Below, piece after piece: positions 23,925 to 32,700 of a DNA stretch of 64,000 nucleotides (position 1 is its first letter; the number at the start of each line of letters is the position of its first letter). The position numbers and the translations under genes were made by a program. Under the pieces are notes generated by a model, which was given only the letters and a program-made list of their open reading frames with translations, had not been told where the DNA came from and searched no databases. Source of the DNA: CAYRFE01 sp964423645 [NCBI: uncultured bacterium] (GTDB lineage: Bacteria; Macinerneyibacteriota; Macinerneyibacteria; Macinerneyibacteriales); NCBI GenBank assembly GCA_964423645.1, contig CAYRFE010000018.1, positions 9,480-73,479 of the forward strand, given 5' to 3'.

Positions 23925-24548
23925 TCATTTCACCTTCACTCCCAATAATTGTTCAAGCCGCGGGATATGCTTTTTAAGAGGTTCTTCTTCGCCGTTTGAC
24001 ATCGTATGCTTCTTCGAGCCGTTTAAAAACTCTTGTATAAGCTTTATATCAACACCATGCACTCCGCGCGTTGAGTGCACTTTTCCGTCGGGATAGACGA
24101 TAATAAGTGTTACTTGCGGGTCTTCGGGTTGTTTCGGGGTGCATTTTTTGCAAAATTCACTTTCATCAAGTACCGCCTCTATGCCGAAATCCTTAAGTTT
24201 TGCAACCGATTCCCGTAAATACGGCAATTCCCATACAATATATGATCGCATACGATTCGTAAAAAGCGTTTTCGTGCCGTCCTTTGGGCACACATACTCG
24301 GCGCGTTCCGGCACTGCGGCGACCTCATAACACATCGCTCCGGGAGCAAGCACAAGAGGCTTCAGGCTTTTGGACAATTTGATAAGTTTTTTTTGTATAT
24401 CATCCCTACTCAAACGAGTACCGTCGGTTATTTTCTTTTCTTCAGGAACGGTCGGCTTTTTACCTAGCCCGTGAATCGCTGTAGGCACGATCACGCTCGC
24501 GGCGAACGCACACACAACCACTACTGCGATAACGATAATATCGGTCAT
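23925..24548 (-). CDS. Membrane-anchored four-cysteine protein C (GAMCY family)
   Basis: A 207-residue, more diverged paralogue: the membrane segment is about residues 4-27, then LSRDDIQKKLIKLSK, GAMCYEVAAVPERAEYVCPKDG, LDESEFCKKCTPKQ, PQVTLIIVYPDG, LIQEFLNGSKK and HIPRLEQLLG. The invariant positions across A, B and C (GAMCY, PER, Y-x-C-x-KDG-x-KT, E-x-EFCKKC, PQ, IPRLE-x-LLG) outline the family. First gene of the C-B-A-SPASM operon, with a GGAGG ribosome site. Confidence 0.75.
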   Translation of the reverse strand: MTDIIVIAVVVVCAFAASVIVPTAIHGLGKKPTVPEEKKITDGTRLSRDDIQKKLIKLSKSLKPLVLAPGAMCYEVAAVPERAEYVCPKDGTKTLFTNRMRSYIVWELPYLRESVAKLKDFGIEAVLDESEFCKKCTPKQPEDPQVTLIIVYPDGKVHSTRGVHGVDIKLIQEFLNGSKKHTMSNGEEEPLKKHIPRLEQLLGVKVK

Positions 24549-24572
24549 AGAAAACCTCCGATTGTATACATA

Positions 24573-24601
24573 AGAATAGCGCGATTAGGGGGAAACGTCA
24601 A
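24573..24601 (-). promoter_or_regulatory. Promoter of the four-Cys/SPASM operon
   Basis: TTGACG (24596-24601), a 17-nt spacer and TATTCT (24573-24578) on the minus strand; the ATG follows after 24 nt with GGAGG in between. Confidence 0.6.
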
Positions 24602-24651
24602 TTGAAATACTTTTCTTTTTTATCTCTATCTTCTTTCAAATGAATTACTGC

Positions 24652-26361
24652 TTAACTAGTTATTAACAGAAGTAATATACCAAATATCACCATGATTATA
24701 ATAAATAATAGAGCAATCTTTTGTTTTTCATATACACCTATATCCAAAATAATGTTAATTGCCTTTTTTTTAATAATTCTATTCTGATTATAACTCGCTT
24801 CAACTACTGCAATTAGTCGCCCGTCTAATATTATCTTTGATAGTTCTCGAGAGATAATTGCAATAGATACATCCTGTTTTTCTCGCGGTTTAAGCGTCAT
24901 ACTATGCGGATTAACACGAACAAAAGGTTTATTTGATACAAAATCCAAATAAAGACTCTCATCGCTGTAGTTATTTGTTATTGTGATCTTTTTCTTATAA
25001 TTAAAATATTCATTGGAATCCATTTCGAAGTGAAGATTATTCTCTGAAAAATGAGGTTCATCACCGATAATCAACGCGGGATTAGTTTGTTTATGATACT
25101 TAATCCTCTTTACCATATCATGAAATGTGATTTTATCTGATAGCACCGTTTTTAGCAGAGAATAATACTCTGTATCAGTGATTTTATCATCTTGTGCATA
25201 TATTTTTATAATCGAATCGAGGTAGTCAAACCTACCGTCACTAACCGCACGTACACGTTGTTTTTTATTCACAACTATTCGTTCAGGGAAATAATCATCT
25301 TTCATTCGACACCATGGGCATGTTTCAAGATGCAATGGGAATAAATGTAAGTAATTGACCGCACATTGTTGTTTCTTTTTCTTAAGAACCTCTACTATTT
25401 GAACATAATTTTCTTTTATCGTGCGAAACCACTCCACCGCACTCGGTCGTTTCTCAGGGTCGTGCTGACCTTCCACAAAACAACGGCGGAACAACGCTTT
25501 GATATTCGGCGGTATTATCTCATACGGTAACGCATAGGCAGGTGGATTCACGTCAAGATCGGCGTAGTCTTCATACGGATAATAGCCTTCTGCAATTTTT
25601 TCGCCGGGTGTATTCAAATGCTCAACGCTCGAACCACGAGAGGCATAAGGGTGTGTATTTAACATCAAAAGCTTGAAAATCAGAATTGATAACGCAAAGC
25701 GGTCGGATTCCTGTCTGTTTTTAATATCTTTATGCAGAATGACCTCAGGGGCTGAATACTCGGGCATATACACAGAACACGGAAACACGTTGTTGTCTTT
25801 TGCATGGATCTCAAAACTGTCGCAATCCACGATGGTTATTTTACTATCCTTGGTGGACACAAGAATATTCTTATCATTCAAATCGCCTATGGCGTGTCCT
25901 GCGTTGTGAATACTCGCCACACAGCTTGCCAAATTCAACGCCACGACATACATGTGCAGATACGTAAAACCCGTGCCGAAATGTTCAAGGCGATAACAGG
26001 TGGATGTCGTCACGCCGGGTTTATCGCAGAGAAGGTGATATTCTTTGAAGGTGTTTTTGTCGATGCGGGGCATCGTGAAACCAAGGAACTTCGTGCAGGC
26101 TTCATCCTCATACACGACATTCGTCGGCCAGCAGATGGAGTAATGCCCTGCCACAAGCGTCGGGTCTTTCGGCGGCGCGTCGATCATCGCTTTCAGCTTG
26201 GCTTCAAGCTCGGGTGTGCGTTTTTGTTCGTGGTATATTTTTACGCAGATGTCGGGATTGCCTTCAACAGCGTAGACCGTGCCTTCACCACCGGAGCCGA
26301 GTTTGATGGAAAGAGAAAACATTTCGTGAGAATTGCTAGTATACACGCTATTTGCTTTCAT
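24652..26361 (-). CDS. Ser/Thr protein kinase-like protein with CxxC motif and C-terminal membrane anchor
   Basis: A 569-residue protein. The kinase domain (about 15-335) shows a glycine loop LGSGGEGTVY, catalytic Lys41 in ICVKIYHEQ, a catalytic loop GHAIGDLNDKNILV (GDLNDKN in place of HRDLKPEN) and the Mg motif IVDCDSFEI in place of DFG. These variants are typical of the bacterial YegI/TerY-associated kinase group, so activity is plausible. CPWC near 348 with only one visible Cys pair may be half a zinc ribbon. The following region ends in a predicted beta domain (LHFEMDSNEYFNYKKKITITNN) and one C-terminal membrane helix (about 548-569). No PP2C or vWA gene, the usual partners of that group, is adjacent. 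ATG 26361 is preferred; the upstream TTG is the -35 box. Confidence 0.8.
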   Translation of the reverse strand: MKANSVYTSNSHEMFSLSIKLGSGGEGTVYAVEGNPDICVKIYHEQKRTPELEAKLKAMIDAPPKDPTLVAGHYSICWPTNVVYEDEACTKFLGFTMPRIDKNTFKEYHLLCDKPGVTTSTCYRLEHFGTGFTYLHMYVVALNLASCVASIHNAGHAIGDLNDKNILVSTKDSKITIVDCDSFEIHAKDNNVFPCSVYMPEYSAPEVILHKDIKNRQESDRFALSILIFKLLMLNTHPYASRGSSVEHLNTPGEKIAEGYYPYEDYADLDVNPPAYALPYEIIPPNIKALFRRCFVEGQHDPEKRPSAVEWFRTIKENYVQIVEVLKKKKQQCAVNYLHLFPLHLETCPWCRMKDDYFPERIVVNKKQRVRAVSDGRFDYLDSIIKIYAQDDKITDTEYYSLLKTVLSDKITFHDMVKRIKYHKQTNPALIIGDEPHFSENNLHFEMDSNEYFNYKKKITITNNYSDESLYLDFVSNKPFVRVNPHSMTLKPREKQDVSIAIISRELSKIILDGRLIAVVEASYNQNRIIKKKAINIILDIGVYEKQKIALLFIIIMVIFGILLLLITS

Positions 26362-26368
26362 GAGCAAA

Positions 26369-26397
26369 ATCTTAACCTGTTTATCCGACTTTGTCAA
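26369..26397 (-). promoter_or_regulatory. Promoter of the kinase gene, predicting a leaderless mRNA
   Basis: A perfect TTGACA (26392-26397), a 17-nt spacer and TAAGAT (26369-26374) on the minus strand, then 7 nt to the ATG. Confidence 0.65.
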
Positions 26398-26440
26398 TAA
26401 TTTATTAATGTTAATAGTACTGTCCTTTTTCCTTACTTTC

Positions 26441-26449
26441 TGCTATACT
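26441..26449 (+). promoter_or_regulatory. Extended -10 promoter of the diguanylate cyclase gene
   Basis: TGCTATACT (-10 at 26444-26449) with no clear -35. The start would be near 26456, so the divergent kinase and cyclase transcripts begin about 95 bp apart. Confidence 0.5.
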
Positions 26450-26494
26450 GTGAAGAGTGCGTTTAAGAACTTCATTTATAACGGAGGTTACATA

Positions 26495-27928
26495 ATGCGT
26501 CAAAACAGAAAATTCCTGATATTAATAAGCTTTTTTCTTATTATAAGCTTTTTTACCACGAGTCTTATCAGTTATTTTGTTTCGCTGAAATCCATACGTA
26601 CGCAAATTTCCCAAAAACAACTGCCGATCACGAGCGATAACATCTATTCCGAAGTTCAAAATGATATACTCAAACCGATCTTTATCTCCTCACTCATGGC
26701 AAATGATACGTTTTTACGCGATTGGGTACTTCACGGAGAAAACAACCATTCTCAAGTTGTAAAATATCTGCAGCAAATAAAAATCAAATATGAAGTTTTT
26801 ACAAGCTTTTTCGTGTCTGATAAAACATTACGCTATTACTATTACGACGGAATACTCAAAACAATTAGTAAAGATGAACCTCGCGACGTGTGGTATTTTC
26901 GCGTAAAAGAAATGAAAAACGATTATGAGATCAACGTCGATATCGACATGGCGAATAATGATAATCTTGCAATTTTCATTAATTATAAGGTATATGATTT
27001 TAACCATAATTTTATCGGTGCGGCGGGAGTAGGTCTTAAGGTCGATTCCGTGAAAAAACTCATTGAGCGATATCAGGAACGCTATGACAGCACGATTCTT
27101 TTTGTCAACTCGGCGGGCGATATCAAACTCAGCAGTTCGTCATTTGACTCTTCGATTAAAAACATCAAAGATTTTCAGGAAATGCAACCTGTCATCGACA
27201 ATATTTTCTCTAAAAAAGTTGAAGAAATAGCATACAACCACAACGGCAAATCATACTTGCTCAACAGTAGATACATACCTGAGTTCGATTGGTTTTTACT
27301 GGTGAAGCAGTCTGACGAACACGAAAAATCAGTATTGCTGCGAACATTGTTCATAAACATTCTCATTTGCCTTATTATTACAGTTATTGTAATAGGAATC
27401 ATGTACTTCGTATTATCCCGTTATCAAAAGCGCTTGGAAGATATGGCACTCAACGATGATCTGACACAGACATTCAACAGAAAAGCATTCTCCCTCATGA
27501 TCGATAATGCCATTAAAGACTTTAAGCGAACGCAGACACCGTTTTCCATAATTCTTTTCGATATCGACGCGTTCAAACAAATTAATGACGGTTACGGACA
27601 TCTGGTCGGCGATTCGGTCTTACAACAACTGTCACGGGTCATTAAGTCGGTGATCCGCGATAATGATACCGCTTTTCGCTGGGGCGGTGATGAATTTGTG
27701 GTTATTTTAAAATCCTGCAACCTTGAGAACGCCTGCCTTATCGCGGAAAAAATACGCACGGCAATACAGTCAACACATCTTCCGGAGATCGGCGAAATGG
27801 ATCATACTACAATTAGTATCGGCGTTGCACAATATCAACCGGGTGAAACCGAAACCGGTGTTATCAAGCGGGCAGATGAATTGCTCTATAAAGCAAAAAC
27901 CACCGGGAAAAATAAAACGATGTCGTAA
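26495..27928 (+). CDS. Membrane-bound diguanylate cyclase with extracytoplasmic sensor
   Basis: A 477-residue c-di-GMP synthase. Transmembrane helix 1 (about 5-28) and helix 2 (about 287-307) enclose a Cache-like periplasmic sensor of about 255 residues (WYFRVKEM, VYDFNHNFIGAAGVGLKVDSV, and SRYIPEFDWFLLVKQ are Cache-type). The GGDEF domain follows: DDLTQTFNRKAF, ILFDIDAFKQINDGYGHLVGD (Mg and substrate), RWGGDEFVVI (active site 397-401), with a canonical RxxD product-inhibition site (Arg388-Asp391). All key residues are present. ATG 26495 has GGAGG at good spacing; the longer frame runs through the kinase promoter. Product c-di-GMP may favour surface attachment, which fits the adhesin-like neighbour, but that link is inference. 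Confidence 0.93.
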   Translation: MRQNRKFLILISFFLIISFFTTSLISYFVSLKSIRTQISQKQLPITSDNIYSEVQNDILKPIFISSLMANDTFLRDWVLHGENNHSQVVKYLQQIKIKYEVFTSFFVSDKTLRYYYYDGILKTISKDEPRDVWYFRVKEMKNDYEINVDIDMANNDNLAIFINYKVYDFNHNFIGAAGVGLKVDSVKKLIERYQERYDSTILFVNSAGDIKLSSSSFDSSIKNIKDFQEMQPVIDNIFSKKVEEIAYNHNGKSYLLNSRYIPEFDWFLLVKQSDEHEKSVLLRTLFINILICLIITVIVIGIMYFVLSRYQKRLEDMALNDDLTQTFNRKAFSLMIDNAIKDFKRTQTPFSIILFDIDAFKQINDGYGHLVGDSVLQQLSRVIKSVIRDNDTAFRWGGDEFVVILKSCNLENACLIAEKIRTAIQSTHLPEIGEMDHTTISIGVAQYQPGETETGVIKRADELLYKAKTTGKNKTMS

Positions 27929-28014
27929 TGGCACTTCAAAGACTTCATATAAGCGATTGCGGGTGTGGATAGATCACACATTCTCACGTAAACCACCTTA
28001 CCGAGTGTCTGCTT

Positions 28015-28683
28015 TTATGGTACAGTATCATTTTCGTTATGCTTATTTCTTAACTCCGACGCCTCTTCGTCTTGTGCTTTTTGTGCTTTTTTTAAAATTT
28101 TTAAATGTTTATTATACGTATTTCTACCTATAACTAAGTCTTGGAGAACATTTTTGTCATAATCGTTCAGTAAATCTGGTGTTGGTATTTGTTTTTTAAA
28201 CTGCCCCTCTCTCAACTTATAAAATATTTTATAGATGCCTTCAGGAATCTGTGTTAATACCGCATCAAATATAATAGTATATTCTTTATTCTCTTTTGGT
28301 GAAATAACAATATTATTTAGTATAATAATATCTTTTCTAACATTTTCCTGAAACCCATTTCCTTCTTCGTTAAGCATACCTCCCTTAATTGTAAGATAAA
28401 TATCCCCTTGAAAAGTCTCTGAAGTCATATTTTGAAAACTAATTGTAAATGTATACTTCTTCCCATGTTCTAACAATGGGGGTGCCGTTGAAGTATAACT
28501 TTTAGTATCCCAATTTGTTGGATATACGATTTTTCCTTTTTCATCTCGAATTATTCCATGACTTGTAATTTTTAAAATACTATTACTAAAATCATTCTCA
28601 TCCGCTTCCCACCAGCTAGTGCGTTCTGAATATACAAGTTGAATACTTGTTAGCATGAGTATGACTATCGCAATATACTTCAT
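28015..28683 (-). CDS. Small secreted protein related to the N-terminal module of the giant surface protein
   Basis: A 222-residue exported protein: signal peptide MKYIAIVILMLTSIQLVYS, then a predicted beta domain with GIIRDEKGKIVY, KKYTFTISFQNMTSETFQGDIYLTI and ISPKENKEYTIIFDA. These strands line up with the giant protein (FIIYNEDGSVFF, KNYTGKIKLKNTSSKNYSGFLKAYI, KMKKNEVYTFEFSI) and with the 12.5-kb product. The tail is charged, helical and low in complexity. Two starts are possible: 28683 with AGGAAG just upstream, chosen because it begins the signal peptide, or an in-frame ATG at 28743 that directly follows the conserved leader. AT-rich. Function unknown. Confidence 0.65.
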   Translation of the reverse strand: MKYIAIVILMLTSIQLVYSERTSWWEADENDFSNSILKITSHGIIRDEKGKIVYPTNWDTKSYTSTAPPLLEHGKKYTFTISFQNMTSETFQGDIYLTIKGGMLNEEGNGFQENVRKDIIILNNIVISPKENKEYTIIFDAVLTQIPEGIYKIFYKLREGQFKKQIPTPDLLNDYDKNVLQDLVIGRNTYNKHLKILKKAQKAQDEEASELRNKHNENDTVP

Positions 28684-28755
28684 GATACTTCCTGCCCTCC
28701 TTTCTGTGTGTAAAGACTTCATTGATTCAGTCATATAATCCATCCTTTCTTTTTA

Positions 28756-29030
28756 ATATATCAACGCCTCTCGGCATTATTTTCCACGCCCTCAAATATA
28801 CCCCCGCCCCCGCACTTTTCCAACCATTTTTGTGACCGTAGCTTTTCGTCTTGTATATCAAAATCGAGCATTTCATGAAATAAAGTATACCATAAAGCGT
28901 CTTAGATTGCACGAATGATGTATCATTTTTTTCCACACGCTTCCTTCACATAATGACACGATATCACACTCGGCATTACACATCCTTGCTTGTGGATGGA
29001 AGGCATTTCAAATAAGCGACCTTAAGGATC
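28756..29030 (-). repeat. Conserved promoter/leader block, copy 2
   Basis: The first 70 nt (28756-28825) match 61689-61758 before the giant gene with a single difference, and the full block matches 12518-12805. It includes the extended -10 TGGTATACT at 28884-28892. Confidence 0.85.
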
Positions 29031-29137
29031 CGCGGGATAAATATCCTTTGTTGAGACGTAGCATGCGATGTCTCTACCGGAATACAACAATAATCTGTGT
29101 CACGACAAAAAGTAAGGCATGATTAGCATTAATAGGC

Positions 29138-29221
29138 TGTCATCTCGAACCTACTGCGTGAGAGATCTTGCTATTCAAATAACAAGATATCTCCTCACCG
29201 GTAGGTTTTGTCGAAATGACA
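29138..29221. mobile_element. TIR-bounded hairpin element, copy 2
   Basis: TGTCATCTCGA (29138-29148) and TCGAAATGACA (29211-29221) bound 84 bp whose two halves pair over about 40 bp with few mismatches around a short loop. Same termini as 13089-13201. Looks like a REP/MITE-type intergenic element. Confidence 0.6.
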
Positions 29222-29504
29222 ATATACGAAATTTAGCTCCCCCTCGCGATTACGCGTTTCCCCCTCTTTGCAAAAATGAGGGGGGAAAATAAACGGCATT
29301 AAAATATCAGCATCAAAAAAAGCAATGTGTCATTATCGTTTACGACAGGCAAATTGCCTATCGCTACAGTCCCGATAATCCAGATTATTTAAAAAATACT
29401 CCTGGATTCCCGTTGTCACGGGAATGGCACATAATGCGACTTTTTATGGCAAGACAAAAAGTAAGACAGGATTGTAGACCGATTATTTAGTTCTATAGTG
29501 CTTC

Positions 29505-29555
29505 AAGCCCTTTGCGAAACTACCATTTTTTGAATTTGTGCCCACCCCACACCCC
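29505..29555 (+). repeat. Interspersed intergenic repeat, short copy
   Basis: TTTGCGAAACTACCATTTTT and TTTGTGCCCACCCCACACCC match the family at 21319-21405 and 23210-23320. Confidence 0.65.
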
Positions 29556-29679
29556 TGTTCGGAATACAGCAAAATAATTGGGATATTTTGAATTTCAATA
29601 AATTCTCTTACGAGGGAAAAAGGAAACACCCAAACTATTATGATACCACAGATTAATGGAACTATTCCCTGTTTTATCA

Positions 29680-29699
29680 GGGGCGGCGATAACCGCCCC
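29680..29699 (-). terminator. GC-rich hairpin after the giant gene
   Basis: GGGGCGG (29680-29686) pairs perfectly with CCGCCCC (29693-29699) over a 6-nt loop, 12 nt beyond the giant gene's stop. The following U/A-rich tail is weak, so it is a probable but not classical terminator. Confidence 0.55.
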
Positions 29700-29711
29700 C
29701 GTAATGAGAGA

Positions 29712-32700
29712 CTATTTGAGCATTACCATCTTACGTGTATACCGCTTACCGTTGATCTCAAGCACCGCATAATACACACCGCTTGGCATAACCTTACCGC
29801 TCTTATCACGCCCATCCCACATAATAGTATGCGGTCCTTGTTCCATGTAACGGTCAATCAGAACAATAACCGTTCGTCCTTTCGTATCAAATATAGTAAC
29901 CTGCACGGTCCCCGACTCAGCCAAATCATAATCAATCGTTGTTGTCGGATTGAACGGGTTCGGGTAATTCTGCTTTAATGCCGTCTCACGTAATGACGGG
30001 ATAAGAAGATTATCCTTGTCATCTCCAATCATATAGATACCGGATTGTTTTATGAGCAGCACTTCCCGTCCGTAATCGACCAATGTCCATTCATCATTAC
30101 TATATTGCAATAAAACCCCTTGTCTGCCAAACCGATTTCTCACTTCGAGAATCGCTTTACCGTCATTTTGCATTCCTACATAGAATGGCGTCCCGTACGG
30201 TGAAACCTTTGGATCTGCCATATACGTTGCGGCGATCGGCACAAAAAGCACCGAATCGATCTCTGTATACCTCACACGAATACTCTGCGAAACAACTGAA
30301 AGCGTATTTCCTTGTCGTAATGATTGCTTATGAAGCGTTATATTATTTGACTGTTGGTTTTCTAATGCTAAAGAAAACGTCTGTGATCCATATTCTGCAT
30401 TACGTAAGAGAGAATCGAATACTTCCTTTGATGTTATCGCATACTCATGACCGCTGAGATTTATAAGCATCTTCTTCATCACATCTTCGGAAATCTCTTC
30501 CATACCGTCAAGACTTGTTCTGGTGTTGGCGGTGAAGCACGGTTTACATCCAGGAAGCCAGAAATTCACATACAACCTTTTTACGGCAAAATCATACAAA
30601 TTACTGAATTCTGAAACAATGACGCTATTAATTGCTCGTACACGATATTGATATGAAGTCTCCTTTATCATGACAAGGATTGTTCCGAAACATGTTTTAA
30701 TATATGCATAGTAGCCTTTATGAATTTCAAGCTGTGTGTCCTTCCAGGATGTTGTATTGGCACCGACACTGCCTATCTTCACAAATTGTTCGGTACTTCC
30801 GTGATAATTCCCACGTCTGAAAACTTCAAACTGCATTTCATCATTCGAATTATCCTTCCATAGTAAGGTGAGTGTATCTGAAGAAGCCATATAAGTACCT
30901 TTCAATTCGGACGGAGCGGTGATCATATCAAACTGCGGTATGATCTCGAACGTATTGTCGGAAACATCTGCAAATGACGGATCCCCGTATGATGTAATTC
31001 GTACGCTATACCCTGTGCCCACTGCAACATCAGCGGGTATTTGCCATGTCGTGCTACTTCCCGAAACAATTCCGATCTCGCGTATAACCGTCGAATTACG
31101 CATCAACTCTACAACAGTGTCGCCCGGAACCGTACCGATCCACTGAATCGTGAGCATATCGCCAATGCGAATCTTTTCACCGCCATTTGGATCTTTCAAT
31201 GTGAGATGATACGCTTTTACACGTACTGATTCACTCATCGGAGATTGTGTAAATTGATTGACCGCACACACCGATATCTCATATATACCCGGTTCAATGT
31301 TATTCATAATCCACCGCGTTGTAACCGCATCAACTTCGCCTAATTTCTGCGCTACCGCTCCGTTTTTCGCCACGTAAATATGATACGCAGTTTCGTTCGT
31401 TGCCGTATCAACCCAACGCACATCAATGGTCGCGTCTTGATATGAATACTCGGCACGAACATGTGTCGGCGCACTTATTTCTGCAGGCAGAATACTAAAC
31501 TCTGCACTTACACCCTTACAAGCGAGGTCGTCAGAATGTACTGAAACAGCGTATTTCCCGGGGATAATAGTATCGGGGATCAACCACTCAAACATACCGT
31601 CGTTGTCTGTAGAACCGGTAATGATCGTAACAACATCATTACCTTTCATTAAGTCTACTGCGACGCTTTCTCCTGAATTGGACTGCCACGTTATCGGCAA
31701 CACAGCGTTTTGTCGCACCATAGTGTTCGCATCAGGGCTGATCACATCTATATAGGTTGTAACAATTGAAATAACGTCAGAGTAATCAGATACCGTATCA
31801 CTATTTACCGCACGTACACGGTAGCGATATGATGATGCAGTAATGTTGTTGTCGACAAATGACAGCGATGATGCTTCAAGCTGTGCAATTCTTTCAAATT
31901 GGCTGTTACTGCCCTCAGCACGCTCAACCTCATATGCCGTCTCGTTATCAGCATTATCTACCCATTCGAGTCGAACGGTTTTTGTTTGTGCATCAAATGC
32001 TGCATTAAGACCGCTCGGGGCAGTCACCGAACGCGGGATGATACTAAACTCGGCACTTGAAACAAAGATTTCCTCGTCATCCGATGCACTCACTCGCAAC
32101 GTATAGTCTCCGGGCTGGAGGTCGTTATCGACACGCCATGCAAACGTCCTACCCTGCACTCTTTCGGCGATCGTACGAACAAATACTGAATCACGGTAGA
32201 GCGTCAGTGTCACATCGTCAGGATAATTACCGTCCCACATGACAGTATACATTGAATCGCGTGTCAACTTCTCTCCCGGCAATGGCTTTTTCATCTCAAC
32301 ATGATAACCTTTTACCGTAATGATCGCACTCGGTATTGATTCCGAATATGCAGTTTTTGCAGTAACTCGGTAACGATAATACCCGCCTGAGATCGCCGTA
32401 TCCGTCCATTCGGTCGTATTAGCCGAAACTTCTGCAATGAACACAAACGGTGTATTGTTCCTGCTGCGGTACATATTGAACCCTGTTTCATTTCGCGACT
32501 CGTCGACCCACGTGAGTGTTATTGTCGGTGCGCCTCCCGGTATATACGATGCCGCCAATGATGACGGCGCTTCTACTGAGGCAGGTACAACCTGCAGTTC
32601 GTTGCTTTCCGCTGAAATCTGCGCATCATTGACCGCCGTGATCCGCACGGTATAAGTGCCCGGCTCAATTGTGTCAGATACAAGCCAGGTATACCGTCCG

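Larger units (their letters stand above)
29031..29711. other. Repeat-filled gap downstream of the giant gene
   Basis: No credible gene. Contents in order: a TIR-bounded hairpin element (29138-29221), a C/G-run element near 29235-29286, a small palindrome AGGCAAATTGCCT near 29348, a GGATTCCCGT/ACGGGAATG hairpin (29404-29426), a copy of the GAGCTTTG-type repeat (29505-29555), and the hairpin at 29680-29699. Confidence 0.6.

Noticed and set aside
22553-24548. Four-Cys proteins as c-type cytochromes
   Set aside because: The CxxC motif is followed by Ser or Thr, not His, and no CXXCH occurs.
28795-28825. G-quadruplex in the conserved leader
   Set aside because: On the transcript strand there are only two G5 runs and one G3 run, and the third run is missing in the 12.5-kb copy, so a conserved three-tier quadruplex is not supported.
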